Shown: positions 27,035 through 37,697, counted from the stretch's first letter. The stretch: DNA of 52,568 bases from Flavobacteriales bacterium (GCA_947461635.1 CANHMH010000002.1:1-52568), one strand, 5' to 3'. Made by a program: numbers and translations. The notes: a model not told the origin generated them from the sequence alone.

Positions 27035-28180
27035 ATGAAATTTCTACTTACCTTAAGCTGTTTATTCAGTATTTCGACACTATTTTCCCAGCAAGGGGAT
27101 GTGGTGGTTGGTGGCACTCCTGAAACAATGTTGCTTAGCATCACACCACCAGATTCCCTTGTAAATTTCCCTGATACGGAAGCTCAATACCCAGGTGGAC
27201 CAGATTCCTTGGCTGAATTTATTTTCATGAACTTTATTTTACCGGAAGATTCAGCTGAAATATTGTGGGATCAACGCGTTTACCTCTCCTTCATAGTGGA
27301 AAAAGATGGTTCTTTAACAAATATCGTTGTAGAGAAAGGATTAAACGAACTATACGATTCCATTTGTGTAGCAGTTGTAAAACTAATGCCAAATTGGATT
27401 CCAGCACAAAAAGATGGACTTCCCGTTCGTTCTTTGATGCGACTACCAATTAGTATTGATGATGCCATTATTGGAGCAGACTTTGCTTCAGAGGGATTAT
27501 CAGAAGAAGACTGGACAGAAGAAGGAGAGGATGATGAAGAACGAAAATTCGGAAACGGACACTATGCTGGATTTGATGTATATTTTTCTCAATTTGCCAA
27601 CGAATTTGGTGATGTAACTTTTAACCAAAATCCATATTGGGAAATCAATCAAATGAAATCGTTTGGATTCAATTACAATATGTTTGATTTGAAGTTTCCA
27701 ATCGCTGGAAAGCAATTAGGAATAACTACTGGATTAGGTTTTGGATACCACGGTTATAGCTTCAGAAACAACTACGTTTTGGCGCATACTGCGGATACGA
27801 TTTTTGCCGTTCAAGATACTGTTTTCAATTTTACCAAGAATAAATTACAAGTTGGAACGATTTCAATTCCATTATTATTAGATTATTCTTTCGATAAAAA
27901 TTTTGAAAAAAGTTACTTTATTGCAGTTGGAGTCATCGGTACATATAACTATGGAACCAAACAAAGTTTAACGGGTACCTATGCAAATGGAGATGAATTT
28001 GTAAATTCTACTATTTCAGCATTTAACATGAATAGATGGACGTTGGATGCAACAACCCGTATTGGTTACGGTCATTTTGGAATGTTCATTAGCTATCAGT
28101 TAAATTCCATGTTTAAAACTGGACATACTGTTGCAGTATATCCTTTCCGTATAGGATTCAATATTCTTTTTGGAATTTAG
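27035..28180 (+). CDS. Secreted protein: TonB C-terminal-like domain fused to PorT-like outer-membrane beta-barrel
   Basis: Signal peptide; YPGGPDSLAEFIFMNF...VYLSFIVEKDGSLTNIVVEKGLNELYDSICVAVVKLMPNWIPAQKDGLPVRSLMRLPISI is TonB_C-like; C-terminal ~200 aa is barrel-like (LGITTGLGFGYHGYSFRNNYVL). Confidence 0.8.
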   Translation: MKFLLTLSCLFSISTLFSQQGDVVVGGTPETMLLSITPPDSLVNFPDTEAQYPGGPDSLAEFIFMNFILPEDSAEILWDQRVYLSFIVEKDGSLTNIVVEKGLNELYDSICVAVVKLMPNWIPAQKDGLPVRSLMRLPISIDDAIIGADFASEGLSEEDWTEEGEDDEERKFGNGHYAGFDVYFSQFANEFGDVTFNQNPYWEINQMKSFGFNYNMFDLKFPIAGKQLGITTGLGFGYHGYSFRNNYVLAHTADTIFAVQDTVFNFTKNKLQVGTISIPLLLDYSFDKNFEKSYFIAVGVIGTYNYGTKQSLTGTYANGDEFVNSTISAFNMNRWTLDATTRIGYGHFGMFISYQLNSMFKTGHTVAVYPFRIGFNILFGI

Positions 28181-30549
28181 TTTTTGACGATTTGGAAGAA
28201 ACTTTGAAGGGTCTGATTTAACTCATTTATTTTTAGAACATAGAAATAAGTGCCTTCAACATAAGCACTTCCGTCCCATGAATTATCGTAGTTCTTTGCA
28301 GAATACAATAGTTGTCCCCAACGATTGAAAATGAACAATTCATTATCTGGATAAAAGGACAAATATTCAAATGACAAAGCATCGTTAATACCATCGCCAT
28401 CTGAGGTGATGACATTTATGTTCGTTATCTCCGCTGGAACAACATTTAGATTCGTACACAGGCTATCGCTGCAGCCATGCTCTTCTATTATTGTCAAACA
28501 AAGTGGATAAATGCCCGGAACGGAATAGGACCCACTAAAAGGTGAACTTTGAGAAAATGAACTATCGGCAACGGACCAATTCCATGATACAATGTTGCCA
28601 ATTGGTAATGTTGAAGCATCCTGTACTGTAAATGTGTTGGTAACCACTACCGGATTAGGCTGAATACTAATTTGTGCATTTGGATTTGGATAAATCCGAA
28701 CGGTTATTAATTGTGTGTCGGAGACACAACCATTAATCTCTGCATATGCAGCATAATTCAATTGAACAATTGTATCACCCAAATTCGGAATGTATTCAGA
28801 GATGTTTCCAACTCCTGTCGATTGACCATAATAAGAACTGATTCCACCTGTCAAACAAGATGAGTTGAGTATTGATATGGACTCTCCTGCACATAGAATA
28901 GAATCATAAATTAGGGATGGTTCTGTGGCTGGAATCAAAGGTTTGTAGCCAATGGGAATATTAAGAATTTGATTACCACATGCATCAATAATGATGGGTG
29001 GTGGAACTGGTAAACTGGTTTGTAAACTATCGCAGTATATCGGACAATTCGGATTGGTTAAGGTGAAGACATGGTTGGTTGAGCCATTCGAACAACCGAC
29101 GTTTTGACCAATGGTAATGACTTCGGTGGACCAAGGATGGGAAAATGTGTAAGGCGCTACACCGTATCGAGCATAGGCTGTAGCATTGAACGAACAGGAG
29201 TTCGAACAAATTGGGCTTTGGTTAATAAACCACTCGTTTCCATATGACTCAGCAGTTTTCCCATAAACAATTACCTCGAATGGGTAAATAGATGCGAAGG
29301 GATCATAACGAATATATGTTGTATTGCATCCCGAACCCAACGCATTTCTTCCGATATGCATGCGTACCCAAAAACTCACATCCGAACATGATTCACCAAC
29401 ACAGCAACTGAGGGGATTCATCAAATTAAAACTATCCAAATACGCTGTGCCTGGAAGTGTAGCAGTAGCTCCCGTAACCGTAAATATTTGAGAACTACCA
29501 CAACTTGAACTATAATACATAGCTCCTTGACTCATGGTAGCAAACGTAAATGGATCAGCATAAAAACTTCCGGATACATACACTCCAGTTGCGGTAACAC
29601 CGGCTGGAATGGTTACTTGGATGCTATCTTTATTGTAGATCGGCATGAAACAAGAAGGCATAAAACCACCTGTCCAGGTACTCAATGGACCAGAAATGAC
29701 AGGGTCAATATAAACAGGATAAGTTCTAGTGCTCTCATTCAACCAGTTTGATGCAATCATTAGTTGGAGGTATTTCCCATCTTTTTTGTCAATGATTTCG
29801 TAATGACCATTGTATATTTGACCTAAAGAATCGTAGCAAATAATAGGTTCTATTTGTGCTGCAATTCTACCTTGTTCATCAAATATCTTTATTCGATGAC
29901 ACTTATTCCCTTTTTCTTCGCGTTCTTTTTCGATGTAAAAAGTGCTTGGAATTTCGAGTTTTTCTTCAATAAGGACATCTGCTTGCTCATTAGCGAGCGG
30001 TGTATTTAACCGGTAACTAAACTTGATGGCGTTTTCCAAAAAAACAACTTGCTTGTCCACTTGAGGTACAATATGCTCAAAGAACCCAATGTTTTGAGAA
30101 AGGGAAAAGTCATTTTTTGCTACTACACCTTGAATGATGGTTGTTGCGCCAAAGCTTATTTTCTTTTGTTCAATTGAACTGAGGGAAAAACTTCCATTTT
30201 CATTTAAATAGGTGGGGAATACTTGCTGTAAAGCCGACCAACCATTCGAAGATTGTTTCAAGCCAAAGTCAATGGGAATGAGATCGCCTTCTTTTGAATA
30301 ATAATTGATCGGCTTTAAACTGTAACGAGCTTTTATGTCGCCTTTTTTGTTGCGATAAAGCGAAGAATATTCCGTTCGTTTCTCACTAATTTCTTGCCAA
30401 CTTTGGTCATATGTGACAGCAGTTGAATCGTCAACTCGTTGAGCATTCACACAGGTGGATTTCAAGGTCCAAATGGCAGATTTATTTACTTGTGTCTGTC
30501 CTTCGCTCAGCAAAAGCAGGGAAAAAAGTAGAAAATATACGTGTTTCAT
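28177..30549 (-). CDS. Secreted gliding-motility-associated C-terminal (CHU_C / T9SS type B) protein
   Basis: Signal peptide and C-terminal NVITSDGDGINDALSFEYLSFYPDNELFIFNRWGQLLYSAKNYDNSWDGSAYVEGTYFYVLKI. Confidence 0.93.
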   Translation of the reverse strand: MKHVYFLLFSLLLLSEGQTQVNKSAIWTLKSTCVNAQRVDDSTAVTYDQSWQEISEKRTEYSSLYRNKKGDIKARYSLKPINYYSKEGDLIPIDFGLKQSSNGWSALQQVFPTYLNENGSFSLSSIEQKKISFGATTIIQGVVAKNDFSLSQNIGFFEHIVPQVDKQVVFLENAIKFSYRLNTPLANEQADVLIEEKLEIPSTFYIEKEREEKGNKCHRIKIFDEQGRIAAQIEPIICYDSLGQIYNGHYEIIDKKDGKYLQLMIASNWLNESTRTYPVYIDPVISGPLSTWTGGFMPSCFMPIYNKDSIQVTIPAGVTATGVYVSGSFYADPFTFATMSQGAMYYSSSCGSSQIFTVTGATATLPGTAYLDSFNLMNPLSCCVGESCSDVSFWVRMHIGRNALGSGCNTTYIRYDPFASIYPFEVIVYGKTAESYGNEWFINQSPICSNSCSFNATAYARYGVAPYTFSHPWSTEVITIGQNVGCSNGSTNHVFTLTNPNCPIYCDSLQTSLPVPPPIIIDACGNQILNIPIGYKPLIPATEPSLIYDSILCAGESISILNSSCLTGGISSYYGQSTGVGNISEYIPNLGDTIVQLNYAAYAEINGCVSDTQLITVRIYPNPNAQISIQPNPVVVTNTFTVQDASTLPIGNIVSWNWSVADSSFSQSSPFSGSYSVPGIYPLCLTIIEEHGCSDSLCTNLNVVPAEITNINVITSDGDGINDALSFEYLSFYPDNELFIFNRWGQLLYSAKNYDNSWDGSAYVEGTYFYVLKINELNQTLQSFFQIVKN

Positions 30550-30612
30550 AGTAGCAGTTTCACTACTAAGATAATGTTTTAAATGTATAAAATCAATTTA
30601 ACCTATTTAAAA

Positions 30613-31572
30613 TCAAGGGGTAAAAGAAAGATCATTTAAATCGTTGCCAGCCAAAAAGGACTTGTAATCCATGCGTTTTTTTCCCTCGGCTTGAATCTCC
30701 TTCAGTAAAACGAAGCCATTTCCACTTGGGATAACAATTCCTTCTGGAATGGAGAACGGACCATTGTTTCGAGTCACTTTTTCTATATCTACAATAGATG
30801 ATCCGAAGAGTTTAAAGGTAATCCAATTGGATTTTTTGGTGGACCAAAGTTTACACCATGCGGCAGGGTAGGGGGATAATCCTCTAATGCGATTGTGATT
30901 CAATTCAGCCGACTGATTCCAGTCAATTTCGCAATCTGCCTTGAATATTTTTGGCGCAAAAGGTAAATTAGTGTCCGATGCATCTTGTTCAATCGTTGAA
31001 ACAGCACCCGAACAAATTTGATCAGCGGTTTCTACCGTTAATTCTGCACCAATCGATTTTAGTTGGTCATGCAATTCTCCAGCGCTAAGCTCATTATTCA
31101 ATGGAATGGTTTTTTGTGCAATGATTGCACCGGTGTCAATGTTTTCATTAATGAAAAAAGTACTCACACCAGTTTCACTTTCACCGTTCATAATAGCCCA
31201 ATTAATTGGAGCTGCTCCGCGGTATTTTGGAAGAAGACTCGCATGCAGGTTGATCGTTCCATAGGCGGGCATTTTCCAGACAACATCTGGCAACATTCGA
31301 AAGGCCACCACGACAAATAAATCTGCGTTCAAGGATGCTAAATCAGTCAAGAATGCTTCTTCCCGTAATTTTTCTGGTTGTAATACAAGAAGTTCATGTG
31401 AAACTGCAAATTGTTTCACCGCACTTTGCTGAATTTGCTGCCCACGTCCCGCAGGTTTATCGGCAACTGTTACAACGCCAACAACTTCATGTTTGGATTG
31501 AACCAAGGCATCCAAAATCCCCACGGCAAACTCTGGGGTACCCATAAAAACAATGCGTAATTTATCTTTCAT
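30613..31572 (-). CDS. fmt: Methionyl-tRNA formyltransferase
   Basis: RIVFMGTPEFAV, NLHASLLPKYRGAAPINWAIMNGE. Start refined to 31572. Confidence 0.97.
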   Translation of the reverse strand: MKDKLRIVFMGTPEFAVGILDALVQSKHEVVGVVTVADKPAGRGQQIQQSAVKQFAVSHELLVLQPEKLREEAFLTDLASLNADLFVVVAFRMLPDVVWKMPAYGTINLHASLLPKYRGAAPINWAIMNGESETGVSTFFINENIDTGAIIAQKTIPLNNELSAGELHDQLKSIGAELTVETADQICSGAVSTIEQDASDTNLPFAPKIFKADCEIDWNQSAELNHNRIRGLSPYPAAWCKLWSTKKSNWITFKLFGSSIVDIEKVTRNNGPFSIPEGIVIPSGNGFVLLKEIQAEGKKRMDYKSFLAGNDLNDLSFTP

Positions 31573-32900
31573 TATACAATTTTCTTTTTCCAATCATACA
31601 GACGGAGATAGCTAATCGAAGCCAATCCCATCAAAATAAAATAAATATATTCTACTGTCCAAATCCAATAAACATCTAAGTTCCACACTTTGATAAAAAG
31701 ATAACAAAAGACAACATATACACTCACTATTCCAAATTCAATAAACATGGAATGAAGGGTGTTTCCGGAACCATGGATTGTTTGAAAATAAACAGAGGAA
31801 AATCCATACAGCATAATCGAGACAGAGATTAATCGCAGAATTTGAGCACTCTTTTGAACATACAATTCTGCTGGATTAATTAGTCGAATTAATGCTTCAG
31901 GATAGAAAATTGCTCCGTGAAACGTCACACATAAAAACAAGATGGTCATCAGTTGAATCCGTTTTTGGATAGTTGGGATCTCATCAAATTTCTTAGCGCC
32001 AATGTATTGAGAAATGTACGTTTTCGTCGTTCCTGCGAATCCCCAAATTGGCACAAATGCGAGAAAATAGATGGCACGAATATTCTGCGACACGGTTAAA
32101 TCAAATTGTCCTTTTTGCTCCAACCAGGTAAAAAAGAGTGTCCAAGTTGCTAACGCGAAGAACCCTTGGAACATAAGTGGACTCCCAACTTTTAACAGTT
32201 CTTTCATAGATGCAAGTTCAAACTTGAAATGTGCAAAAAGCTGATATTCCCTTCTTTCGGATGAAAAAATCAAATAAATAACAAGAAAGGACATCCCCAA
32301 AGCATCAGCAATGGTATTCGCCAATGCAGCTCCTTCGATACCCATTTCGGGAAAACCAAATTTCCCAAATATCAGTGAGTTAGCCAGGAAAATATTACTA
32401 ATTGCCGTAATCAAGGCAGCATACAAAACAATCATTGTCTTACCTTTTGCCAATAGAAAAGCCTGAATTGTAATGGTAATCATGGCGAAAAACAATGCGA
32501 AACTTCGTACACGGATGAAATCTCCTTGTAAGACGGCAATTTCATTATTCTTTGAATAGCCAACAATCGCTGAAGGAAGAAACCAATGCAACAAAACAAA
32601 GAAACCAATTGCTAATAAAAAGTTGGTTAAAAAGGAGGTTCCGAAAACACGTCCAATTGCCGAAATTCGTTCTTCACCAATCCTTCTGGCAATAATGATT
32701 TGTGCACCATCTCCCATTCCCAACAAACACATATACACTGTTACATACAAAAGTCCTCCGTTACCCACCGCATCAAATGCTTCTGTTGAATAGCGGCTAA
32801 TCAGGGAAGCGTCTGTAATTAAAACGATGGACTGAATAAATCCAGAAACCATCATTGGAAGCGCCATTCCTAAAATTGCCTTGTAATTGAGTGCAAGCAT
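31572..32900 (-). CDS. MATE family efflux transporter
   Basis: 12-TM MATE-like sequence. Confidence 0.88.
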   Translation of the reverse strand: MLALNYKAILGMALPMMVSGFIQSIVLITDASLISRYSTEAFDAVGNGGLLYVTVYMCLLGMGDGAQIIIARRIGEERISAIGRVFGTSFLTNFLLAIGFFVLLHWFLPSAIVGYSKNNEIAVLQGDFIRVRSFALFFAMITITIQAFLLAKGKTMIVLYAALITAISNIFLANSLIFGKFGFPEMGIEGAALANTIADALGMSFLVIYLIFSSERREYQLFAHFKFELASMKELLKVGSPLMFQGFFALATWTLFFTWLEQKGQFDLTVSQNIRAIYFLAFVPIWGFAGTTKTYISQYIGAKKFDEIPTIQKRIQLMTILFLCVTFHGAIFYPEALIRLINPAELYVQKSAQILRLISVSIMLYGFSSVYFQTIHGSGNTLHSMFIEFGIVSVYVVFCYLFIKVWNLDVYWIWTVEYIYFILMGLASISYLRLYDWKKKIV

Positions 32901-32901
32901 T

Positions 32902-34077
32902 TTAATCGACTTGAATAATCAACCCTTTCAAGTATTCACCCTCAGGATGAAATGCATGAATAGGATGATCTGCTGGTTGGTGAATCTGCTCCAAAATGCG
33001 CACATTTCTTCCAGATTCAATTGCCGCAGCAATGATGGTATTTGTAAATAATGCTTTATCGATGACCTGTGAACAAGAGAACGTAAAAATGATTCCTCCT
33101 GGCTTGATTTGACGAATCGCATGCGCATTCAATCGTTTGTATCCTTGAATGGCTTGGTGACGTTTTTCGCGGTGCTTCGCAAATGCAGGTGGATCCAACA
33201 CAATGATGTCGTAATCCTCTTTCAAATCCTTCATGTAATCCATCGCATCTGCACAAATGGACAAATGTTTTTCCGTATAGTTATTTAAGCTGATGTTGTC
33301 GTCGGTTAAGGCAATGGCCTTTTTTGAACTATCTAATGAATGTACCAAAGTCGCTCCGTGATTCAACGCTTGAAGCGAAAATCCACCGGAATAACAAAAG
33401 GTATTTAATACTTTTTTACCTTTCGAGTATTCACCAAGAATGCGACGGTTAACGCGCTGATCGATAAAGAATCCAGTTTTTTGTCCAGTGATCCAATCGA
33501 TGTTGTATTTCACCCCATTTTCTAACGCAACATGTGGTGTTTCACAACTACCGAAGAGGTAGGCGTCTGTCACATCTGTCCTTTTTGGTAAAGTATCGGT
33601 TGATTTCGAATAAATGGCAGTCAATTTCTTTCCAAAAGCGTTTTTCAATGCATTTGCAATCATCTCAACAGAAAAGTACATCCCGATGGAATGGCATTGA
33701 ATGACCGCTACACCATTGTAAAAATCAATGACAAGTCCAGGAAGTTCATCTCCTTCACCGTGACATACACGAAAAATAGTGTTCTGTTTTGATAAAAGTC
33801 CAATATTCAAACGGGAATCTACTGCTTTTTTAATTTTGCGATCGAAAAAGGCTTGATCGATTTCCTCGTAGTCGAAACTCAAGATGCGCACTGAAATTGT
33901 TGCATGTTGATAATGTCCAATTCCTAAAAATTGGTCTTTGCGTGTCATCAGACACACTAGGTCCCCATCCTTTAAGGATTCAGTAGAAGATTCAATGGCA
34001 CCTGAAAAAACCCAAGGATGTCTTCTCATCAATGATTGTTCTTTGCCTTTGCGGATGTGTAGTATAGGATATGTCAT
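32902..34077 (-). CDS. Class I SAM-dependent rRNA methyltransferase (RlmI-like)
   Basis: N-terminal PUA-like GKEQSLMRRHPWVFSGAI; KVLNTFCYSGGFSLQAL; DIIVLDPPAFAK. Start refined to 34077. Confidence 0.92.
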   Translation of the reverse strand: MTYPILHIRKGKEQSLMRRHPWVFSGAIESSTESLKDGDLVCLMTRKDQFLGIGHYQHATISVRILSFDYEEIDQAFFDRKIKKAVDSRLNIGLLSKQNTIFRVCHGEGDELPGLVIDFYNGVAVIQCHSIGMYFSVEMIANALKNAFGKKLTAIYSKSTDTLPKRTDVTDAYLFGSCETPHVALENGVKYNIDWITGQKTGFFIDQRVNRRILGEYSKGKKVLNTFCYSGGFSLQALNHGATLVHSLDSSKKAIALTDDNISLNNYTEKHLSICADAMDYMKDLKEDYDIIVLDPPAFAKHREKRHQAIQGYKRLNAHAIRQIKPGGIIFTFSCSQVIDKALFTNTIIAAAIESGRNVRILEQIHQPADHPIHAFHPEGEYLKGLIIQVD

Positions 34078-34157
34078 GGACGCAAAGTTACACAATCCGT
34101 TGTCAAACTTATGGAAGTATCACATGCTTCTGCATAGAAAATATGGAGTTTTGTAGG

Positions 34158-34184
34158 GTAAGTCCTATTTTCGACTTACTTTTG
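34158..34184 (+). promoter_or_regulatory. Perfect 7-bp inverted repeat GTAAGTC-N8-GACTTAC overlapping candidate -7 element TACTTTTG
   Basis: Arms at 34158-34164 and 34173-34179; -7 element at 34177-34184. Confidence 0.5.
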
Positions 34185-34203
34185 ACGGAAATAAAGATGA
34201 AAT

Positions 34204-34464
34204 ATGTCAAATAAAAGAATTCTTAAGAGAAACATCAATGAGATGGTTTTTGATGTGGTAGAAGAGTGTTTTCACCACCAAATGTTGGATGAGTCAAAAG
34301 CTCCAGCAACAGAAAAATTAATTACAGAGGCAGCGACTTTTCAAGATGTTATTCTCGGCCGCATGCACAAAGCAAAAGGAAAAGCTGAATTTCGTGCAAT
34401 CGTTGCAGAGGTTGAAGCAAAAGCCTTAACTTTTGTCGATGCACTTAACGCATTGAATAAATAA
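34204..34464 (+). CDS. Conserved hypothetical small protein
   Basis: Complete 86-aa ORF, own candidate promoter, followed 3 nt later by the transporter gene. Confidence 0.75.
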   Translation: MSNKRILKRNINEMVFDVVEECFHHQMLDESKAPATEKLITEAATFQDVILGRMHKAKGKAEFRAIVAEVEAKALTFVDALNALNK

Positions 34465-34467
34465 TAA

Positions 34468-35844
34468 ATGCCAAAGTTAGATTGGAAGCGCTTGCTCGCA
34501 GCATTTGGCGCATTTTCTTTTCTAATGGTTCTCATTACTACCGGCGCATCTGATTCCTATTGGAACGCAGTTGCGCTTGGTGGATTAATGATTTTCTTTT
34601 GGATATTTGAGGTGATATCCATTTACATAACAGCCTTATTCCCATTTATTTTTGCGATCCCACTTGGACTCCTGAACACAGCAGATCTGGCTGCCAGTTA
34701 TGGAAATAACAACGTCTATCTATTTTTTGGTGGATTTGTACTTGCTCTAGGCTTGGAAAAATGGAAAGTACACGAACAAATTGCTCGTCGAATTATCAAT
34801 GTTGTTGGTGATTCTAAACCTAGGATATTACTTGGATTCATTTTAAGCACGGGATTCCTCAGTATGTGGATTTCCAACACGGCCACCGCGCTGATGATGT
34901 TACCTATGGCAATTGCGATTATTCACGCCATGCCAGTCGCACATCAAAAATCAAAATTTTCATTATTACTGATGCTCAGTATTGCTTACGCATCGAGTAT
35001 TGGTGGAGTAGGAACCCTTGTAGGCTCACCTCCAAACACACAAATGGCAGCCATTCTTCAAAAGAATTTTCACATTACTGTTAGCTTTTTCGATTGGATG
35101 AAAATCGGAATGCCTTTAGCGATTACCATGCTTTTGGTGATGTATGGTATTTTTTATTTCGCTCTTGGAAAGGAACGAAAGGAACTTCATGATGTGAATT
35201 TACCAAACGTCCCATGGACCAATGAACAACTAAGAGCACTAGCGATTTTTGGAATCGTGGTCATTTTATGGTCCTTCCGTGAATTAATTACTGCCACAAC
35301 TGGTCTCAACTATGGTGATGAAAGCGCCGCGATATTGGGTGCGATTATGTTGTTTATTATACCAGGAAAGAGTGAGAAAAAACCACTATTAGATTGGAAA
35401 GACACCGAAAAATTGCCTTGGGGTATTTTATTATTATTTGGCGGTGGACTCGCACTTGCACAAATTTTTGAGAAAAATGGTGTCGTTGAATCTCTTACCA
35501 AAGTATTTCAGTCCTTTGAAAACATGTCTGTTCCAGCAATCGTTTTGTTAGTGGTTGTTATTTCAGTGTTTGCATCAGAAGTCATGTCCAATTTAGCCTT
35601 AGTGACCATCTTTGTTCCTGTTATTGCAAGCTTTGCTAAGGAATCAGGCTATGATATTTTCCAATTATGTATTTCTCTGACACTTGGAGCAAGTTTAGCG
35701 TTTATGATGCCGGTAGGCACGCCTCCAAATGCCATCGTTTTTTCATCTGGACACGTGAAAATCCATCAAATGGTCAAAATGGGTGTTGTTTTCAATCTAA
35801 TTGGAATCGCATTAATTTCCTTGTTTGCCATCCTTTTTTTGTAA
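34468..35844 (+). CDS. SLC13/DASS family anion:sodium symporter
   Basis: SIAYASSIGGVGTLVGSPPNTQMA and MMPVGTPPNAIVFSSGHV signature motifs. Confidence 0.93.
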   Translation: MPKLDWKRLLAAFGAFSFLMVLITTGASDSYWNAVALGGLMIFFWIFEVISIYITALFPFIFAIPLGLLNTADLAASYGNNNVYLFFGGFVLALGLEKWKVHEQIARRIINVVGDSKPRILLGFILSTGFLSMWISNTATALMMLPMAIAIIHAMPVAHQKSKFSLLLMLSIAYASSIGGVGTLVGSPPNTQMAAILQKNFHITVSFFDWMKIGMPLAITMLLVMYGIFYFALGKERKELHDVNLPNVPWTNEQLRALAIFGIVVILWSFRELITATTGLNYGDESAAILGAIMLFIIPGKSEKKPLLDWKDTEKLPWGILLLFGGGLALAQIFEKNGVVESLTKVFQSFENMSVPAIVLLVVVISVFASEVMSNLALVTIFVPVIASFAKESGYDIFQLCISLTLGASLAFMMPVGTPPNAIVFSSGHVKIHQMVKMGVVFNLIGIALISLFAILFL

Positions 35845-35886
35845 TTCGAGAATATTTCTTATTTTAGATAACCTTAAAACTAAACC

Positions 35887-37650
35887 ATGTTAACTGCTGA
35901 AAGACTTTTTGAAGTCCCTGACCATCAATTAAAAAATTATCCGAATTCAGCCATGTTTGTAACCAAAACTGCTGGAATTTGGGTGCCTATATCAACGAGC
36001 GATTTTATTGAACGCACCATGAATGTTGCACGTGGATTGATATCCATGGGTATACAAGCAGGTGATCGTGTGGCGGTGGCAAGTTCAAATAGATTGGAAT
36101 GGAATATACTCGATATTGCTGTTCAAAAAACAGGAGCGATTTTAGTTCCATTGTATCCGAATATTTCAGAAAATGACTACCGTTTTATACTCAACGATTG
36201 TGCGGCGAAAATCTGCATCGTTTCAAATCAAGAATTAGCGGATAAAATTTCGAATATTCGTAAGGATGTGCCTAGTTTAGAGCATTTGTTTTCGTTTGAC
36301 AAACTAGAATCTATTCCTCATTGGTCTTACATCGAAGAGCAGCGAACTCATACGGATGCAGAACTTGTTTTTGAGCGAATGAAACAAGTGAAAAATGAGG
36401 ATTTAGTCACCATTATTTACACATCCGGTACTACTGGAAACCCCAAAGGGGTGATGCTTTCTCATCAAAATCTTTTATCTAACGTTGAAGCGTGTATTGA
36501 ACCCATTCCAGCGGATAATCATTCACGTGTGTTGACATTTTTACCAATTTGTCACGTATATGAACGAATGTTGCATTACCTCTATATGTATTTGGGATGT
36601 TCTGTATACTTCGCGGAATCAATGGATACAATCGGAGATAATATCAAAGAGGTGAAACCCGATGTTTTCTCTGCTGTACCAAGATTAATCGAAAAAGTAT
36701 TTGATAAAATCATGGCAAAAGGCGAGGAATTAAATGGTGTCAAAAAAGCATTGTTTTATTGGGCTTTAAACCTTGCTGAAAATTACGATAACGTAAATGC
36801 AACAGCAGTTTTTAAATTCAAATTAGGCATTGCGCGGAAATTAATTTTCTCTAAATGGCAAGAAGCATTGGGTGGAAATGTGAAAGCCATTGCATCTGGA
36901 AGTGCGGCGCTACAACCTCGTTTGGCTCGAATTTTCCTTGCTGCAGACATTCCCATCTTGGAGGGTTATGGTTTAACAGAAACATCGCCAGTTGTCACCG
37001 TGAATAATTTCGTTACAGGAATACGTATTGGGACCGTTGGTGCTTTGATTGAAGGTGTACAGGTTAAAATAGCCGGTGACGGAGAAATTTTAGTGAAAGG
37101 TCCAAATGTCATGATGGGTTATTATAATAATGAGGAGGCAACGAATGAAGTAATAGATAATGAAGGTTGGTTCCATACAGGTGATATTGGAGAATTTCAA
37201 GATGATAAATTTTTGAAAATAACCGATCGTAAAAAGGAAATATTCAAAACATCGGGTGGTAAATACATTGTGCCACAAGCGATGGAGAATCGTTTCAAAG
37301 AATCGCGTTTTATCGAGCAAATTATGGTGATAGGAGAGGGGGAGAAGTTTCCCGCTGCTTTTGTTGTGCCTAATTTTGCCTTCGCAAAGGAATGGGCGCA
37401 CCGTCACGGACTACATTTCGAATCCATGAGTAATGAAGAAATCATTAAACAAACAGCGTTTATTGATCGAATGGATCAAGAGATTGCCGAAATAAATCAA
37501 GTGTTTGGTAATTGGGAGCAAGTGAAGAAAATTGCGTTGCTGCCTACTGAATTTACCATTGATGGCGGAGAATTGACACCAACGCTTAAATTAAAGAGAA
37601 AAAAGATCCTGGAGAAATACCAAGAGGGATATCAGAAAATATTCAGTTAA
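35887..37650 (+). CDS. Long-chain fatty acid--CoA ligase (AMP-dependent synthetase)
   Basis: TIIYTSGTTGNPKGVMLSHQN, LEGYGLTETSPVVTVN, GWFHTGDIG, DRKKEIFKTSGGKYI. Confidence 0.96.
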   Translation: MLTAERLFEVPDHQLKNYPNSAMFVTKTAGIWVPISTSDFIERTMNVARGLISMGIQAGDRVAVASSNRLEWNILDIAVQKTGAILVPLYPNISENDYRFILNDCAAKICIVSNQELADKISNIRKDVPSLEHLFSFDKLESIPHWSYIEEQRTHTDAELVFERMKQVKNEDLVTIIYTSGTTGNPKGVMLSHQNLLSNVEACIEPIPADNHSRVLTFLPICHVYERMLHYLYMYLGCSVYFAESMDTIGDNIKEVKPDVFSAVPRLIEKVFDKIMAKGEELNGVKKALFYWALNLAENYDNVNATAVFKFKLGIARKLIFSKWQEALGGNVKAIASGSAALQPRLARIFLAADIPILEGYGLTETSPVVTVNNFVTGIRIGTVGALIEGVQVKIAGDGEILVKGPNVMMGYYNNEEATNEVIDNEGWFHTGDIGEFQDDKFLKITDRKKEIFKTSGGKYIVPQAMENRFKESRFIEQIMVIGEGEKFPAAFVVPNFAFAKEWAHRHGLHFESMSNEEIIKQTAFIDRMDQEIAEINQVFGNWEQVKKIALLPTEFTIDGGELTPTLKLKRKKILEKYQEGYQKIFS

Positions 37651-37651
37651 T

Positions 37652-37682
37652 AAAAAAGGCCATCGTTAGATGGCCTTTTTTA
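37652..37682. terminator. Bidirectional terminator hairpin
   Basis: AAAAAAGGCCATC-GTTA-GATGGCCTTTTTT between convergent genes. Confidence 0.9.
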
Positions 37683-37697
37683 TTCCAAAGAAATGGA

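Noticed and set aside
30547-30568. Inverted repeat TAGTAG-N8-CTACTA at the start of the CHU_C-type gene
   Set aside because: Arms are only 6 bp in AT-rich sequence and overlap the start codon; could easily be chance.
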